Source: an uncultured Porphyromonadaceae bacterium (GTDB lineage: Bacteria > Bacteroidota > Bacteroidia > Bacteroidales > Muribaculaceae). From it: DNA of 15,025 nucleotides. A model generated the notes under the pieces. The model was given only the letters and a program-made list of their open reading frames with translations, made no database searches and had not been told where the DNA came from. Position 1 is the stretch's first letter. Each line of letters begins with the position of its first letter. This document shows positions 1-6,334 of the stretch, in pieces. A program made the translations under genes and the position numbers. Location of the stretch: positions 1-15,025 of the forward strand of contig UREH01000042.1 in NCBI GenBank assembly GCA_900546835.1, given 5' to 3'.

Positions 1-110
1 GTGTCAATCGGTCAGCAGGGTGGGATTAGCCTGGAAGGTCTTGCCGGGTCAATAGATAAGTGTCAACTTGGATGGTCAATCAGACGGTGTTCCTGGGAAG
101 GCTTTCGACA

Positions 111-130
111 ATTATATATGATTATATATG
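111..130. repeat. Perfect 10-bp tandem duplication
   Basis: ATTATATATG occurs twice back to back (111-120 and 121-130) without a mismatch. It is purely a sequence observation. Replication slippage in AT-rich DNA is the simplest explanation. Confidence 0.85.
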
Positions 131-229
131 ATGGCTCGGTGAAAATTTGTAATCATTAGGATGTCAGTAAAAAAAATTAGAATTTCCTATGTGAATTAAA
201 TGCTTGATATTAAGATGCTTTTTATTGCC

Positions 230-275
230 AAAGACTACGATTTCCCGTGTTAAAAGACTATGATTTCCCGTGTTA
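230..275. repeat. 23-bp tandem duplication, one mismatch
   Basis: Two adjacent 23-base units (230-252 and 253-275) share the core GATTTCCCGTGTTA and differ only at position 238 (C) versus 261 (T). TTATTG lies just outside on both sides (222-227 and 273-278). The unit could be a duplicated binding site or a slippage product. I know of no matching element. Confidence 0.85.
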
Positions 276-434
276 TTGGCATGAGGTGATGGATTGCTAT
301 ATGTTTGATGATCTTTCTGGGAATTGAGATAGTGTATTTGGCACTATAGATATAGTCGGGAGGAGGGGTAGGCTAAAATATGCTGTAATTAATAATAATT
401 AACAATTTTAGGGGGGGTAATGTGAAAAGTTATT

Positions 435-442
435 TAACTTTG
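435..442 (+). promoter_or_regulatory. Bacteroidetes-type -7 element (TAACTTTG)
   Basis: TAACTTTG fits the TAnnTTTG consensus recognised by the Bacteroidetes primary sigma factor. The expected -33 element about 20 bases upstream falls in a G-rich run and is not recognisable, so this is half a promoter. It lies inside the reading frame that would start at GTG 422. Transcription from here would begin near 447-450 and could not include that GTG, which favours ATG 473 as the real start with a leader of roughly 25 bases. Confidence 0.55.
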
Positions 443-472
443 TGCCGATTTATTAATTTAATTCTTGATTCT

Positions 473-934
473 ATGAAAAAGTTTTTTCTTGCAATGATGT
501 TGGTTCTTTCGGCATCGTTTGCGGTGGTTGCCGCTACGCCCGAGGAAGAGGCGGCTACGCGTATCGCTAATCTCGAAAAGATGCTCAAGTTCATGCCTGC
601 GGCAACGGGCATGGCAGATCTTGATGCCTATGTAAAGGCTTCGGCCGATGCTGGAACGCTTGCTGTGGCCAATAGTGTGCTTCTCAAGGCTGTCGTCGAG
701 GGCGATGCTACTCCTGAAAATATTCTGAAGCTTGGTATGGGGGTGAAGGCCGAGCAGGAAGCTCTTACGGAATCCACGAAGCTCGCTCCGAAGGCTGCTG
801 AGGGGTTGAAGTCGCTTAATCCTATGAAGATGGGCAAGGCCAAGAAAGCTCTCGATTTCGGCAACAAATGTAATCAGATTGTCACCGAAGAGACTGCTTA
901 TCAGGCAGAGATCGTTGCCAAGCTCGGTAAATAA
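473..934 (+). CDS. Small secreted helical protein, function unknown
   Basis: The 153-residue product starts with a clear Sec signal peptide: MKKFF, a hydrophobic core, and a likely cut after Val-Ala-Ala at residue 21. There is no lipobox cysteine, so a soluble periplasmic or secreted protein is expected. The mature part is Ala/Lys/Glu-rich, looks all-helical and has one Cys (residue 133). No domain is recognised. ATG 473 is chosen over GTG 422, which would add 17 residues in front of the signal peptide, because a TAACTTTG promoter element sits at 435-442, downstream of that GTG. The gene stands alone, between an AT-rich gap and a long hairpin at 972-1021. Secretion is well supported by sequence; the function is open. 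Confidence 0.75.
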   Translation: MKKFFLAMMLVLSASFAVVAATPEEEAATRIANLEKMLKFMPAATGMADLDAYVKASADAGTLAVANSVLLKAVVEGDATPENILKLGMGVKAEQEALTESTKLAPKAAEGLKSLNPMKMGKAKKALDFGNKCNQIVTEETAYQAEIVAKLGK

Positions 935-938
935 GGCC

Positions 939-957
939 TGGGAGCGAAACGCTTCCA
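939..957. other. Short hairpin just after the secreted-protein gene
   Basis: TGGGAGCG (939-946) and CGCTTCCA (950-957) pair over 8 bases, with one G-U pair and an AAA loop. The hairpin starts five bases after the stop codon of the secreted-protein gene. No T-run follows on the plus strand, so it looks more like a 3'-end stabiliser than a terminator by itself. Confidence 0.45.
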
Positions 958-971
958 TGAAAGAAAAATAT

Positions 972-1028
972 GCGGCCGGTCGGGCGGTTGGCGTGTGGGC
1001 GCCGGCAGTCCGTCCGGCTGCACTTTTG
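972..1028 (+). terminator. Long GC-rich hairpin, probable terminator
   Basis: Arms 972-993 and 1000-1021 can pair over about 22 positions, with several G-U pairs and two mismatches, around a 6-base loop (994-999). The outer GCGGCCGG pairs with CCGGCTGC. The bases that follow are ACTTTTG, a short T-run. It lies 37 bases after the secreted-protein stop and upstream of the yceD promoter, which suits a rho-independent terminator isolating the two units. The weak T-tract means it could instead be a palindromic intergenic repeat. Confidence 0.45.
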
Positions 1029-1125
1029 TCGCGCTGCCAAATCGGCTCCCAGTTGGATGCGAGTCGCCCCGATGAGCTGCCAAGGGGCCTTATTATTAAG
1101 AATTTCGCGAGATTTTGCGGAAAAG

Positions 1126-1157
1126 CTTGGTGAAATAGAATCAATTGATTAACTTTG
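1126..1157 (+). promoter_or_regulatory. Promoter of the yceD-rpmF-fabH operon
   Basis: A CTTG box (1126-1129, compare the -33 consensus TTTG) is followed after 20 bases by TAACTTTG (1150-1157), a full match to the Bacteroidetes -7 consensus TAnnTTTG. Transcription should start near 1162-1165, about 20 bases before the yceD ATG. The der promoter at 4428-4459 has the same boxes and the same spacing. Confidence 0.75.
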
Positions 1158-1182
1158 CACGGTTTTTCAGCCGACAGCAACA

Positions 1183-1782
1183 ATGGGAAACTTCAGCCAG
1201 TTCAAGCTTCCTCTCAAAAGCATGTCGCCGGGTGTACATGAATTCGACTACCGCCTCGGCAAGCAGTTTTTTGAGAATATGGAGAGTCCCGACGTGCGCG
1301 ATGCCGATGTGCATGTGCATCTTACGGTGACGTATGCCAACGATGTATATGCGCTGGCTTTCGTTTGCCGTGGGACGGTGACAGTGCCCTGCGACCGCTG
1401 CCTTGACGACCTGATGCTGGATGTCGACGCCTCCTACGGTATCAAGGTGAAATATGGCGACTCCTATCGCGATGATTCCGATGAGCTGATGGAGATTCCC
1501 GAGTCTGACAACGACCTCAACGTGGCGTATATGATTTTCGACACCGTGTCGCTTGCCATCCCCATTAAGCATGTACACCCTATGGGTAAATGCAACCGGG
1601 CAATGAGCAGTCTGCTGAAAAAACACAGGGCTACCGACGCCTCCGATCCGGATTCGGAGCTTGAAGACCAGCTTATCGACGAGATGGATTCGATGCCCGA
1701 TACCGCCGACGACGCCGCTCAGGCTTCGACCGACCCGCGTTGGGACGCTTTGAAAGGGCTACAGCCCGACGGAGGGGAATGA
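1183..1782 (+). CDS. yceD: YceD family (DUF177) rRNA-accumulation protein
   Basis: This 199-residue protein belongs to the YceD/DUF177 family, whose members support 23S rRNA accumulation and are usually co-transcribed with ribosomal protein L32. The signature is visible: Val-Pro-Cys-Asp-Arg-Cys at residues 68-73 and a second conserved patch, His-Pro-Met-Gly-Lys-Cys, at 132-137. C70, C73 and C137 are possible metal or structural ligands. The C-terminal ~50 residues are acidic and low in complexity, as is common in the family. rpmF follows after 71 bases, the classic neighbour, which supports the call. Expression should come from the promoter at 1126-1157. Family assignment is confident; the exact molecular role is known only from other organisms. 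Confidence 0.88.
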   Translation: MGNFSQFKLPLKSMSPGVHEFDYRLGKQFFENMESPDVRDADVHVHLTVTYANDVYALAFVCRGTVTVPCDRCLDDLMLDVDASYGIKVKYGDSYRDDSDELMEIPESDNDLNVAYMIFDTVSLAIPIKHVHPMGKCNRAMSSLLKKHRATDASDPDSELEDQLIDEMDSMPDTADDAAQASTDPRWDALKGLQPDGGE

Positions 1783-1853
1783 GCCGGCAATCTGACGCCC
1801 TCGAACGTAAGACATAAACTGAACAATAAAGAATAATATAGAAGAAAAGAATC

Positions 1854-2039
1854 ATGGCACATCCTAAACGACGTCAATCCAAGACACGTACGGCTAAACG
1901 CCGCACCCACGACAAGGCCGCTATGCCCACGCTGGCAATCTGCCCCAACTGCGGAGCATGGCATGTTTACCACTGCGTTTGCAATGAATGCGGTTACTAC
2001 CGCGGAAAAATTGCAATCGAGAAGAACGCTGTGGTATAA
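1854..2039 (+). CDS. rpmF: 50S ribosomal protein L32
   Basis: The 61-residue product is ribosomal protein bL32 of the large subunit. It opens with the family's typical MAHPKRRQSK-type basic segment, and the middle has two cysteine pairs (C30/C33 and C43/C46) forming the zinc-ribbon knuckle of the zinc-binding form of L32. The length is normal. It lies between yceD and fabH, a widely conserved order. An A-rich stretch rather than a Shine-Dalgarno sequence precedes the start, as usual in Bacteroidetes. In many other bacteria plsX sits between rpmF and fabH; here it is absent and only a 177-base gap remains. Confidence 0.97.
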   Translation: MAHPKRRQSKTRTAKRRTHDKAAMPTLAICPNCGAWHVYHCVCNECGYYRGKIAIEKNAVV

Positions 2040-2216
2040 CGGCGCATCACGACCGAACGGCTGCAGCAGACTGGACTGGACTCCCGGCGAGCGAGACGTC
2101 TTTCCCCCGGGGCAGCCTTTTAGCAATTACAGATTTCAAACAAGAATGTCCGGAGGCACCTCCGGCCACGCGACGCGGGGCCCGGCACCTCCGGCAAATG
2201 CACCATATATACCGAT
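2040..2216. other. rpmF-fabH gap with GC-rich palindromes and a 12-bp repeat
   Basis: This gap holds CCCCGGGG (2105-2112), the dyad CCGGAGG-CA-CCTCCGG (2150-2165) and GGGCCC (2178-2183). GGCACCTCCGGC occurs twice (2155-2166 and 2184-2195). No TAnnTTTG promoter element is visible, so fabH is probably read through from the yceD promoter. The structures could mark a processing or attenuation site, but no T-run follows any of them. Confidence 0.5.
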
Positions 2217-3200
2217 ATGCTCAACGCAAAAATCTCTGGTATCGCCTCATATATCCCCGATGACATCCTCGACAACGAAATGCTCTCGAAGATGGTAGAC
2301 ACCAACGACGAGTGGATTACTACCCGCGTGGGAATCAAGGAGCGTCGCATCCTCCACAAGCCCGTCGGCTCAAGCTATATGGGCATCGAGGCGGTGAAAA
2401 AACTGCTGGCCGATACCGGAACGGATCCCGGAGAAATCGACCTGCTTATCTGCGCGACATCCAACCCCGACTATCGTTTCCCTTCCACCGCATCGATAAT
2501 CTGCGAGGGCACGGGACTTAAGAATGCTTATGCCTACGATATTCAGGCCGCCTGCGCAGGCTTCATCGTAGCGCTCGAAGATGCCAACGCATATGTAAAG
2601 AGCGGTCTCCGCAAGAAAGTCGTGGTCGTTGCCACGGAAAAAATGTCGTCGATGGTCAACTATAAGGACCGCGCCACATGCCCGCTTTTCGGCGACGGAG
2701 CCGCTTGCGTGCTTGTGGAACCCACCGAGGATACCTCCAAGGGTGTAATCGACGCCGTATTCCATGTGGATGGCCGCGGGCTGGAGCATCTGGTCATGTG
2801 GGGAGGCGGTTCGGCAGAGCCTACCACCCAGGAGACGCTTGACGCAGGAAAGCATTTCCTTTTCCAGGACGGCCGCAACGTCTACAAGAATGCCGTTACC
2901 GACATGTATACCGCTTCCGTCGACATTCTTAACCGCAATAATCTCACCGCCGAGACCATCGACTGGCTTGTGCCTCATCAGGCCAACCTGCGTATTATCG
3001 AGGCCGTAAGCTCTCGCGCCGGGATTCCGGAAGAAAAGGTGCTGGTCAACATCCAGCATACCGGCAACACATCGGCAGCCTCCATCCCTCTCTGTCTCGA
3101 CGAATTCAAGAATAAGCTCAAGAAGGGCGACAAGATTCTCCTCACCGCTTTTGGCGCGGGCTTCACATGGGGCTCCATGCTGCTGGTGTGGGATATTTAA
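2217..3200 (+). CDS. fabH: 3-oxoacyl-ACP synthase III (KAS III)
   Basis: FabH carries out the first condensation of type II fatty acid synthesis in the cytoplasm, joining an acyl-CoA starter to malonyl-ACP. The 327-residue length is normal. The catalytic triad is visible: C113 in Ala-Ala-Cys-Ala-Gly-Phe, H254 in Pro-His-Gln-Ala-Asn, and N284 in His-Thr-Gly-Asn-Thr-Ser-Ala-Ala. The N-terminal Asn-Asp-Glu-Trp-Ile motif (30-34) and the C-terminal Gly-Ala-Gly-Phe-Thr-Trp-Gly loop also match. The ATG at 2217 places the first strand where the family begins. It is the last gene of the yceD-rpmF-fabH unit, with a strong terminator 27 bases after the stop. Starter specificity (straight versus branched) cannot be read from the sequence by eye. 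Confidence 0.97.
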   Translation: MLNAKISGIASYIPDDILDNEMLSKMVDTNDEWITTRVGIKERRILHKPVGSSYMGIEAVKKLLADTGTDPGEIDLLICATSNPDYRFPSTASIICEGTGLKNAYAYDIQAACAGFIVALEDANAYVKSGLRKKVVVVATEKMSSMVNYKDRATCPLFGDGAACVLVEPTEDTSKGVIDAVFHVDGRGLEHLVMWGGGSAEPTTQETLDAGKHFLFQDGRNVYKNAVTDMYTASVDILNRNNLTAETIDWLVPHQANLRIIEAVSSRAGIPEEKVLVNIQHTGNTSAASIPLCLDEFKNKLKKGDKILLTAFGAGFTWGSMLLVWDI

Positions 3201-3227
3201 CCCTCTGTATCCCTGAATATCAAACGG

Positions 3228-3265
3228 AAATAGCATCTTCCCACCAAAGATGCTATTTTTGTTTT
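3228..3265 (+). terminator. Rho-independent terminator after fabH
   Basis: A perfect 12-bp stem (AAATAGCATCTT at 3228-3239 and AAGATGCTATTT at 3247-3258) with a 7-base loop is followed by TTTTTGTTTT. It closes the yceD-rpmF-fabH unit. The downstream arm also contains TATTTTTG (3254-3261), which formally fits the -7 consensus TAnnTTTG. No -33 box stands at the right distance, so promoter activity for era is only possible, not shown. Confidence 0.9.
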
Positions 3266-3287
3266 ATTAAACCCACGGGAGCGGTCT

Positions 3288-3334
3288 CTTATAAACCCTC
3301 GACGACTCCGGAGCGTTTATAAGATGCTTATAAA
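3288..3334 (+). promoter_or_regulatory. Era leader with two mutually exclusive hairpins
   Basis: Arms CTTATAAACCCTC (3288-3300) and GAGCGTTTATAAG (3311-3323) form a 13-bp dyad with one mismatch and a 10-base spacer. A third copy, CTTATAAA (3327-3334), can pair perfectly with TTTATAAG (3316-3323) instead, leaving only ATG (3324-3326) as the loop. The middle arm can therefore join only one partner at a time. The element ends 25 bases before the chosen era start. Whether it acts as a DNA operator or as an RNA structure is not decided by the sequence. Confidence 0.5.
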
Positions 3335-3359
3335 TCCGAAATATAACAACTCGAAAACT

Positions 3360-4364
3360 ATGACAGAAGATAAAAATACCCGTATCGCTGACGAGATTGA
3401 GCGTCAGGACGCTGAATCGCTGCTTGCAGCCGCAACCGATGCCGTAAGTTGCCCCGGCGAGGCGGTCTCCGAATGCCGCGAAGGCCATAAGGCCGGATTT
3501 GTTAACATCGTGGGAAACCCCAACGTGGGCAAGAGCACGCTGATGAATCAGCTCGTTGGCGAACGCGTGAGCATCATAACGTCCAAAGCCCAGACAACGC
3601 GCCATCGCATCACCGGGATTGTTAATACTCCTGATTATCAGATTGTTTTCTCCGATACCCCCGGTGTGCTCAAACCCAACTACAAGCTGCAGGAAAGCAT
3701 GCTCGGATTCGCTCAGGGCGCGCTTACCGACGCCGACGTGCTCCTATACGTTACCGACGTCGTGGAGGATCCTACCAAGAATGCCGATTTCCTTGCTCGC
3801 GTGGCCAAGGAGAAGATACCTGTGCTGCTGGTAATCAACAAAATCGACCTTCTGAAAAACAATGGGGAACTTGAGGCCGTCGTAAGCCGGTGGAAAGAGA
3901 TACTACCCAACGCCGAGGTGTTCCCGCTGTCGGCCAAGGAGAATTTCAACGTTGCCAACCTCATGGCCCGCATTGTGGAGCTTCTGCCACCTTCGCCCCC
4001 ATACTTCGGGAAAGACGCCCTGACCGACAAGCCCGCCCGCTTTTTCGTCACCGAAATTATCCGCGAGAAAATCCTCACCAACTACGACAAGGAAGTGCCA
4101 TATTCCGTAGAGGTGATTGTGGAGAAGTTCGACGAATCCGAGAACGCCATTCACATCATGGCCACAATCTATGTGGAGCGCGACTCGCAGAAAGGAATCC
4201 TCATCGGAAAAGGGGGCGCCATGCTTAAGAAAGTCGGCACCGAAGCCCGCAAGGACATAGAGAAGTTCTTCGACAAGCGCGTCTACCTCGAACTCTTCGT
4301 CAAGGTGGAACCCAACTGGCGAAACCGTGAGAACAAGCTTAAGGCTTTCGGCTACATGGAATGA
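3360..4364 (+). CDS. era: GTPase Era
   Basis: Era is a GTPase that binds the 3' end of 16S rRNA and helps 30S subunit maturation. Counted from ATG 3360 (334 aa), the G domain shows G1 Gly-Asn-Pro-Asn-Val-Gly-Lys-Ser-Thr (52-60), G2 threonines at 79-80, G3 Asp-Thr-Pro-Gly (99-102), G4 Asn-Lys-Ile-Asp (160-163) and G5 Ser-Ala-Lys (191-193). The C-terminal KH domain has Gly-Lys-Gly-Gly at 283-286. An N-terminal extension of about 43 acidic, low-complexity residues precedes the usual start of the fold, so the protein is longer than the ~300 residues of typical Era. An upstream in-frame ATG at 3324 would add 12 more residues but lies inside a hairpin. der follows after 127 bases with its own promoter. 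Confidence 0.95.
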   Translation: MTEDKNTRIADEIERQDAESLLAAATDAVSCPGEAVSECREGHKAGFVNIVGNPNVGKSTLMNQLVGERVSIITSKAQTTRHRITGIVNTPDYQIVFSDTPGVLKPNYKLQESMLGFAQGALTDADVLLYVTDVVEDPTKNADFLARVAKEKIPVLLVINKIDLLKNNGELEAVVSRWKEILPNAEVFPLSAKENFNVANLMARIVELLPPSPPYFGKDALTDKPARFFVTEIIREKILTNYDKEVPYSVEVIVEKFDESENAIHIMATIYVERDSQKGILIGKGGAMLKKVGTEARKDIEKFFDKRVYLELFVKVEPNWRNRENKLKAFGYME

Positions 4365-4427
4365 TGGGCCGTAGCCTTCCCACGTCTGCATGCCAGCCGG
4401 CAGAGTCCCGGCATTTATACCGCCCAT

Positions 4428-4459
4428 CTTGGGTTTTGGGAGGATTTTATTTAACTTTG
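4428..4459 (+). promoter_or_regulatory. Promoter of the der-pgpA unit
   Basis: CTTG (4428-4431), then 20 bases, then TAACTTTG (4452-4459), matching the Bacteroidetes -33/-7 pattern. The start of transcription should be near 4464-4467, leaving a leader of about 26 bases before the der ATG. A weak GCCGG/CCGGC hairpin near 4396-4412 upstream could help end era transcripts, but it has no T-run. Confidence 0.75.
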
Positions 4460-4491
4460 CAATTGAAATTTAACATCAACGAATCAACGCA

Positions 4492-5808
4492 ATGTCGCAA
4501 CTCGTAGCAATAGTCGGACGTCCGAACGTGGGCAAATCACCGCCGTCCAAACGACTGACCGAAACCCGCCAGGCCATAGTCGACCCGACGGCCGGAACAA
4601 CCCGCGACCGCCAGTATGGCAAGGTCGAATGGTGCGGACGTGAATTCTCCATCGTCGACACCGGCGGATGGGTGGTTAATTCCGACGATATTTTCGAAGG
4701 CGAGATCAACAAGCAGGTCGAGCTGGCCATTGAGCAAGCCGACGAAATCCTTTTTGTGGTCGATGCCATGAACGGCGTGACTGACCTCGACGACCATGTG
4801 GCGGAAATACTGCGCAAGTCGCGCAAGCCGGTCATACTTGTAGCCAATAAGGTGGATTCCAACGACTGGCTCTACAACGTGCCTGAATTCTATAGCCTCG
4901 GGCTCGGCGATCCGTATCCCGTCAGCGCAATCAACGGCTACGGCTCCGGCGACCTCCTTGACGAAATTGTAAAGAAACTCCCCGAGCCTACCGACGAAGA
5001 AGCAGACCTTGAGGAGATTCCGCGCTTTGCCATCGTCGGCCGACCCAATGCCGGCAAATCCAGCCTCATCAACGCATTCATCGGCGAGGACCGCCACATC
5101 GTCACCGATATCGCAGGCACCACGCGCGACAGCATCTACACGCGCTACAACAAGTTCGGGTTCGACTTCTATCTGGTCGACACCGCCGGCATACGCAAGA
5201 AGCAGAAAGTCAACGAGGATATCGAGTACTATTCCGTTATCCGTTCCATCCGCGCCATCGAGGCCAGCGACGTCTGCATCCTTATGATCGACGCCACCCG
5301 CGGCATCGAGGCTCAGGACGCCAACATCTTCGGCCTGATTCAGCGCAACAAAAAGGGGCTGGTGGTGTGCGTCAACAAATGGGATATAGCCGAGGACAAA
5401 TCCATTCAGGCGCAGAAGCATTTCGAGGAGGCAATCCGCAGCCGCTTCGCCCCGTTCACCGACTTCCCGATAATCTTTTGCTCGGCCCTGACCAAGCAGC
5501 GTATTTTCAAGGTGATAGAGACAGCCGTCGACGTAAACCGCAACCGCCGCCGTGAGGTGCCTACCTCCCAGCTCAACAAGGTAATGCTCGAGGCTATCGG
5601 GGCATATCCCCCTCCGGCCAACAAAGGCAAATACATCAAGATTAAGTACGTCACCCAGCTGAAGGGCGCTCAGGTTCCGACGTTTATCTTCTTCTGCAAT
5701 CTCCCGCAGTGGGTAAAGGAACCATACCGGCGTTTCCTTGAGAACAAAATCCGCGAGAACTGGGGATTCAACGGCACCCCCGTCCAGGTGTTCATGCGCG
5801 AGAAGTAA
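4492..5808 (+). CDS. der: GTPase Der (EngA), tandem G domains
   Basis: Der is a ribosome-assembly GTPase of the 50S subunit with two G domains followed by a KH-like domain. The length (438 aa) is normal. Domain 1 has Gly-Arg-Pro-Asn-Val-Gly-Lys-Ser (9-16), Gly-Thr-Thr (35-37), Asp-Thr-Gly-Gly (56-59) and Asn-Lys-Val-Asp (119-122). Domain 2 has Gly-Arg-Pro-Asn-Ala-Gly-Lys-Ser (183-190), Asp-Thr-Ala-Gly (230-233) and Asn-Lys-Trp-Asp (295-298). The KH-like part runs from about 350 to the end. One oddity: right after the first Gly-Lys-Ser, residues 17-20 are Pro-Pro-Ser-Lys where the family has Thr-Leu-Phe-Asn. The lysine and serine of the P-loop are kept. A pair of compensating one-base indels or a sequencing error could produce this. 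pgpA follows after 13 bases. Confidence 0.96.
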   Translation: MSQLVAIVGRPNVGKSPPSKRLTETRQAIVDPTAGTTRDRQYGKVEWCGREFSIVDTGGWVVNSDDIFEGEINKQVELAIEQADEILFVVDAMNGVTDLDDHVAEILRKSRKPVILVANKVDSNDWLYNVPEFYSLGLGDPYPVSAINGYGSGDLLDEIVKKLPEPTDEEADLEEIPRFAIVGRPNAGKSSLINAFIGEDRHIVTDIAGTTRDSIYTRYNKFGFDFYLVDTAGIRKKQKVNEDIEYYSVIRSIRAIEASDVCILMIDATRGIEAQDANIFGLIQRNKKGLVVCVNKWDIAEDKSIQAQKHFEEAIRSRFAPFTDFPIIFCSALTKQRIFKVIETAVDVNRNRRREVPTSQLNKVMLEAIGAYPPPANKGKYIKIKYVTQLKGAQVPTFIFFCNLPQWVKEPYRRFLENKIRENWGFNGTPVQVFMREK

Positions 5809-5821
5809 TACGCCTTCAACG

Positions 5822-6334
5822 ATGAGCAACAACAATAATCATCCGCTTGGCCAGGCTCCCTGGTTTCATGTGATTCTTTCCACTGGTTTCGGCGCAGGTT
5901 TTGTGCCCGGAGCGCCGGGTACGGCCGGAGCATTTGTGGCTCTTGTCATCTGGTATGTGCTGTATCTCGTTCTGAGTCCGGTAGCGCTTATGTGGGCCAC
6001 TATCGCTCTTGTGGTTGTCACACTCGTGGCCGGCGCGTGGACTTCCGGAATTATGGAGAAATACTGGGGCGAGGATCCGCGGTCGGTGGTAATCGACGAA
6101 TATCTCGGCACGTGGATACCAATGCTCGCCGCCGGCGTGGCCGGCCATCCGGGAATTACGGCCATTCTGGCGATTGCCGGTTTCGCCGCCTTCAGGGTCA
6201 TCGACATAGTAAAGACTCCGCTGGCGCGTCGTATGGAACGTGTGGGTGGTGGCTGGGGCGTGATGCTCGACGACGTCGTTGCCGGCTTCTATGCCCTGCT
6301 TATCGTAATCGTGCTCCGCTACAGTATTCTATAA
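5822..6334 (+). CDS. pgpA: Phosphatidylglycerophosphatase A
   Basis: This 170-residue membrane protein fits the PgpA family, which removes the phosphate from phosphatidylglycerophosphate to give phosphatidylglycerol at the inner membrane. Visible signatures are Gly-Phe-Val-Pro-Gly-Ala-Pro-Gly-Thr (26-34), Ile-Asp-Glu (91-93), Arg-Val-Ile-Asp-Ile-Val-Lys (125-131) and Gly-Trp-Gly-Val-Met-Leu-Asp-Asp (144-151). The acidic pairs are the likely metal ligands. Several hydrophobic spans match the multi-pass family. ATG 5822 is chosen because an earlier in-frame start at 5738 would overlap der by 71 bases and add residues unlike the family. The 13-base gap to der argues for one transcript. Confidence 0.93.
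   Translation: MSNNNNHPLGQAPWFHVILSTGFGAGFVPGAPGTAGAFVALVIWYVLYLVLSPVALMWATIALVVVTLVAGAWTSGIMEKYWGEDPRSVVIDEYLGTWIPMLAAGVAGHPGITAILAIAGFAAFRVIDIVKTPLARRMERVGGGWGVMLDDVVAGFYALLIVIVLRYSIL

Larger units (their letters stand above)
1..421. other. AT-rich stretch without a recognisable gene
   Basis: No convincing coding region is seen here on either strand. Frame 1 is open from the left edge to a TAG at 157-159, but the 52 residues (rich in Gly, Ile, Cys and Trp) resemble no family I know. It could be the tail of a gene outside the window, though I doubt it. The stretch holds two short tandem duplications (111-130 and 230-275), three scattered copies of GTCAAT (3, 48 and 75) and a run of seven G at 411-417. 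Its base composition is markedly more AT-rich than the genes to the right. It could be the 3' flank of a neighbouring accessory region or simply a long intergenic space. Confidence 0.6.

Noticed and set aside
1..159. Frame open from the left edge (52 codons)
   Set aside because: No family resemblance and unusual composition; the length is compatible with chance. It could only be settled with sequence to the left.
3324..3359. Upstream ATG as the era start
   Set aside because: It lies inside a dyad in the leader and adds 12 residues to an already long N-terminal extension. It remains possible, so the leader is reported as a finding.
5738..5821. Earlier in-frame start for pgpA
   Set aside because: It would overlap der by 71 bases and add Arg/Ser-rich residues not typical of PgpA.
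4537..5835. Long open frame antisense to der (432 codons)
   Set aside because: It mirrors der in full, has no recognisable domain, and arises from the GC-rich third positions of der. Similar antisense frames over the acyltransferase (11249-11989), GT2 (9985-10977) and serB (13554-14534) have the same cause.
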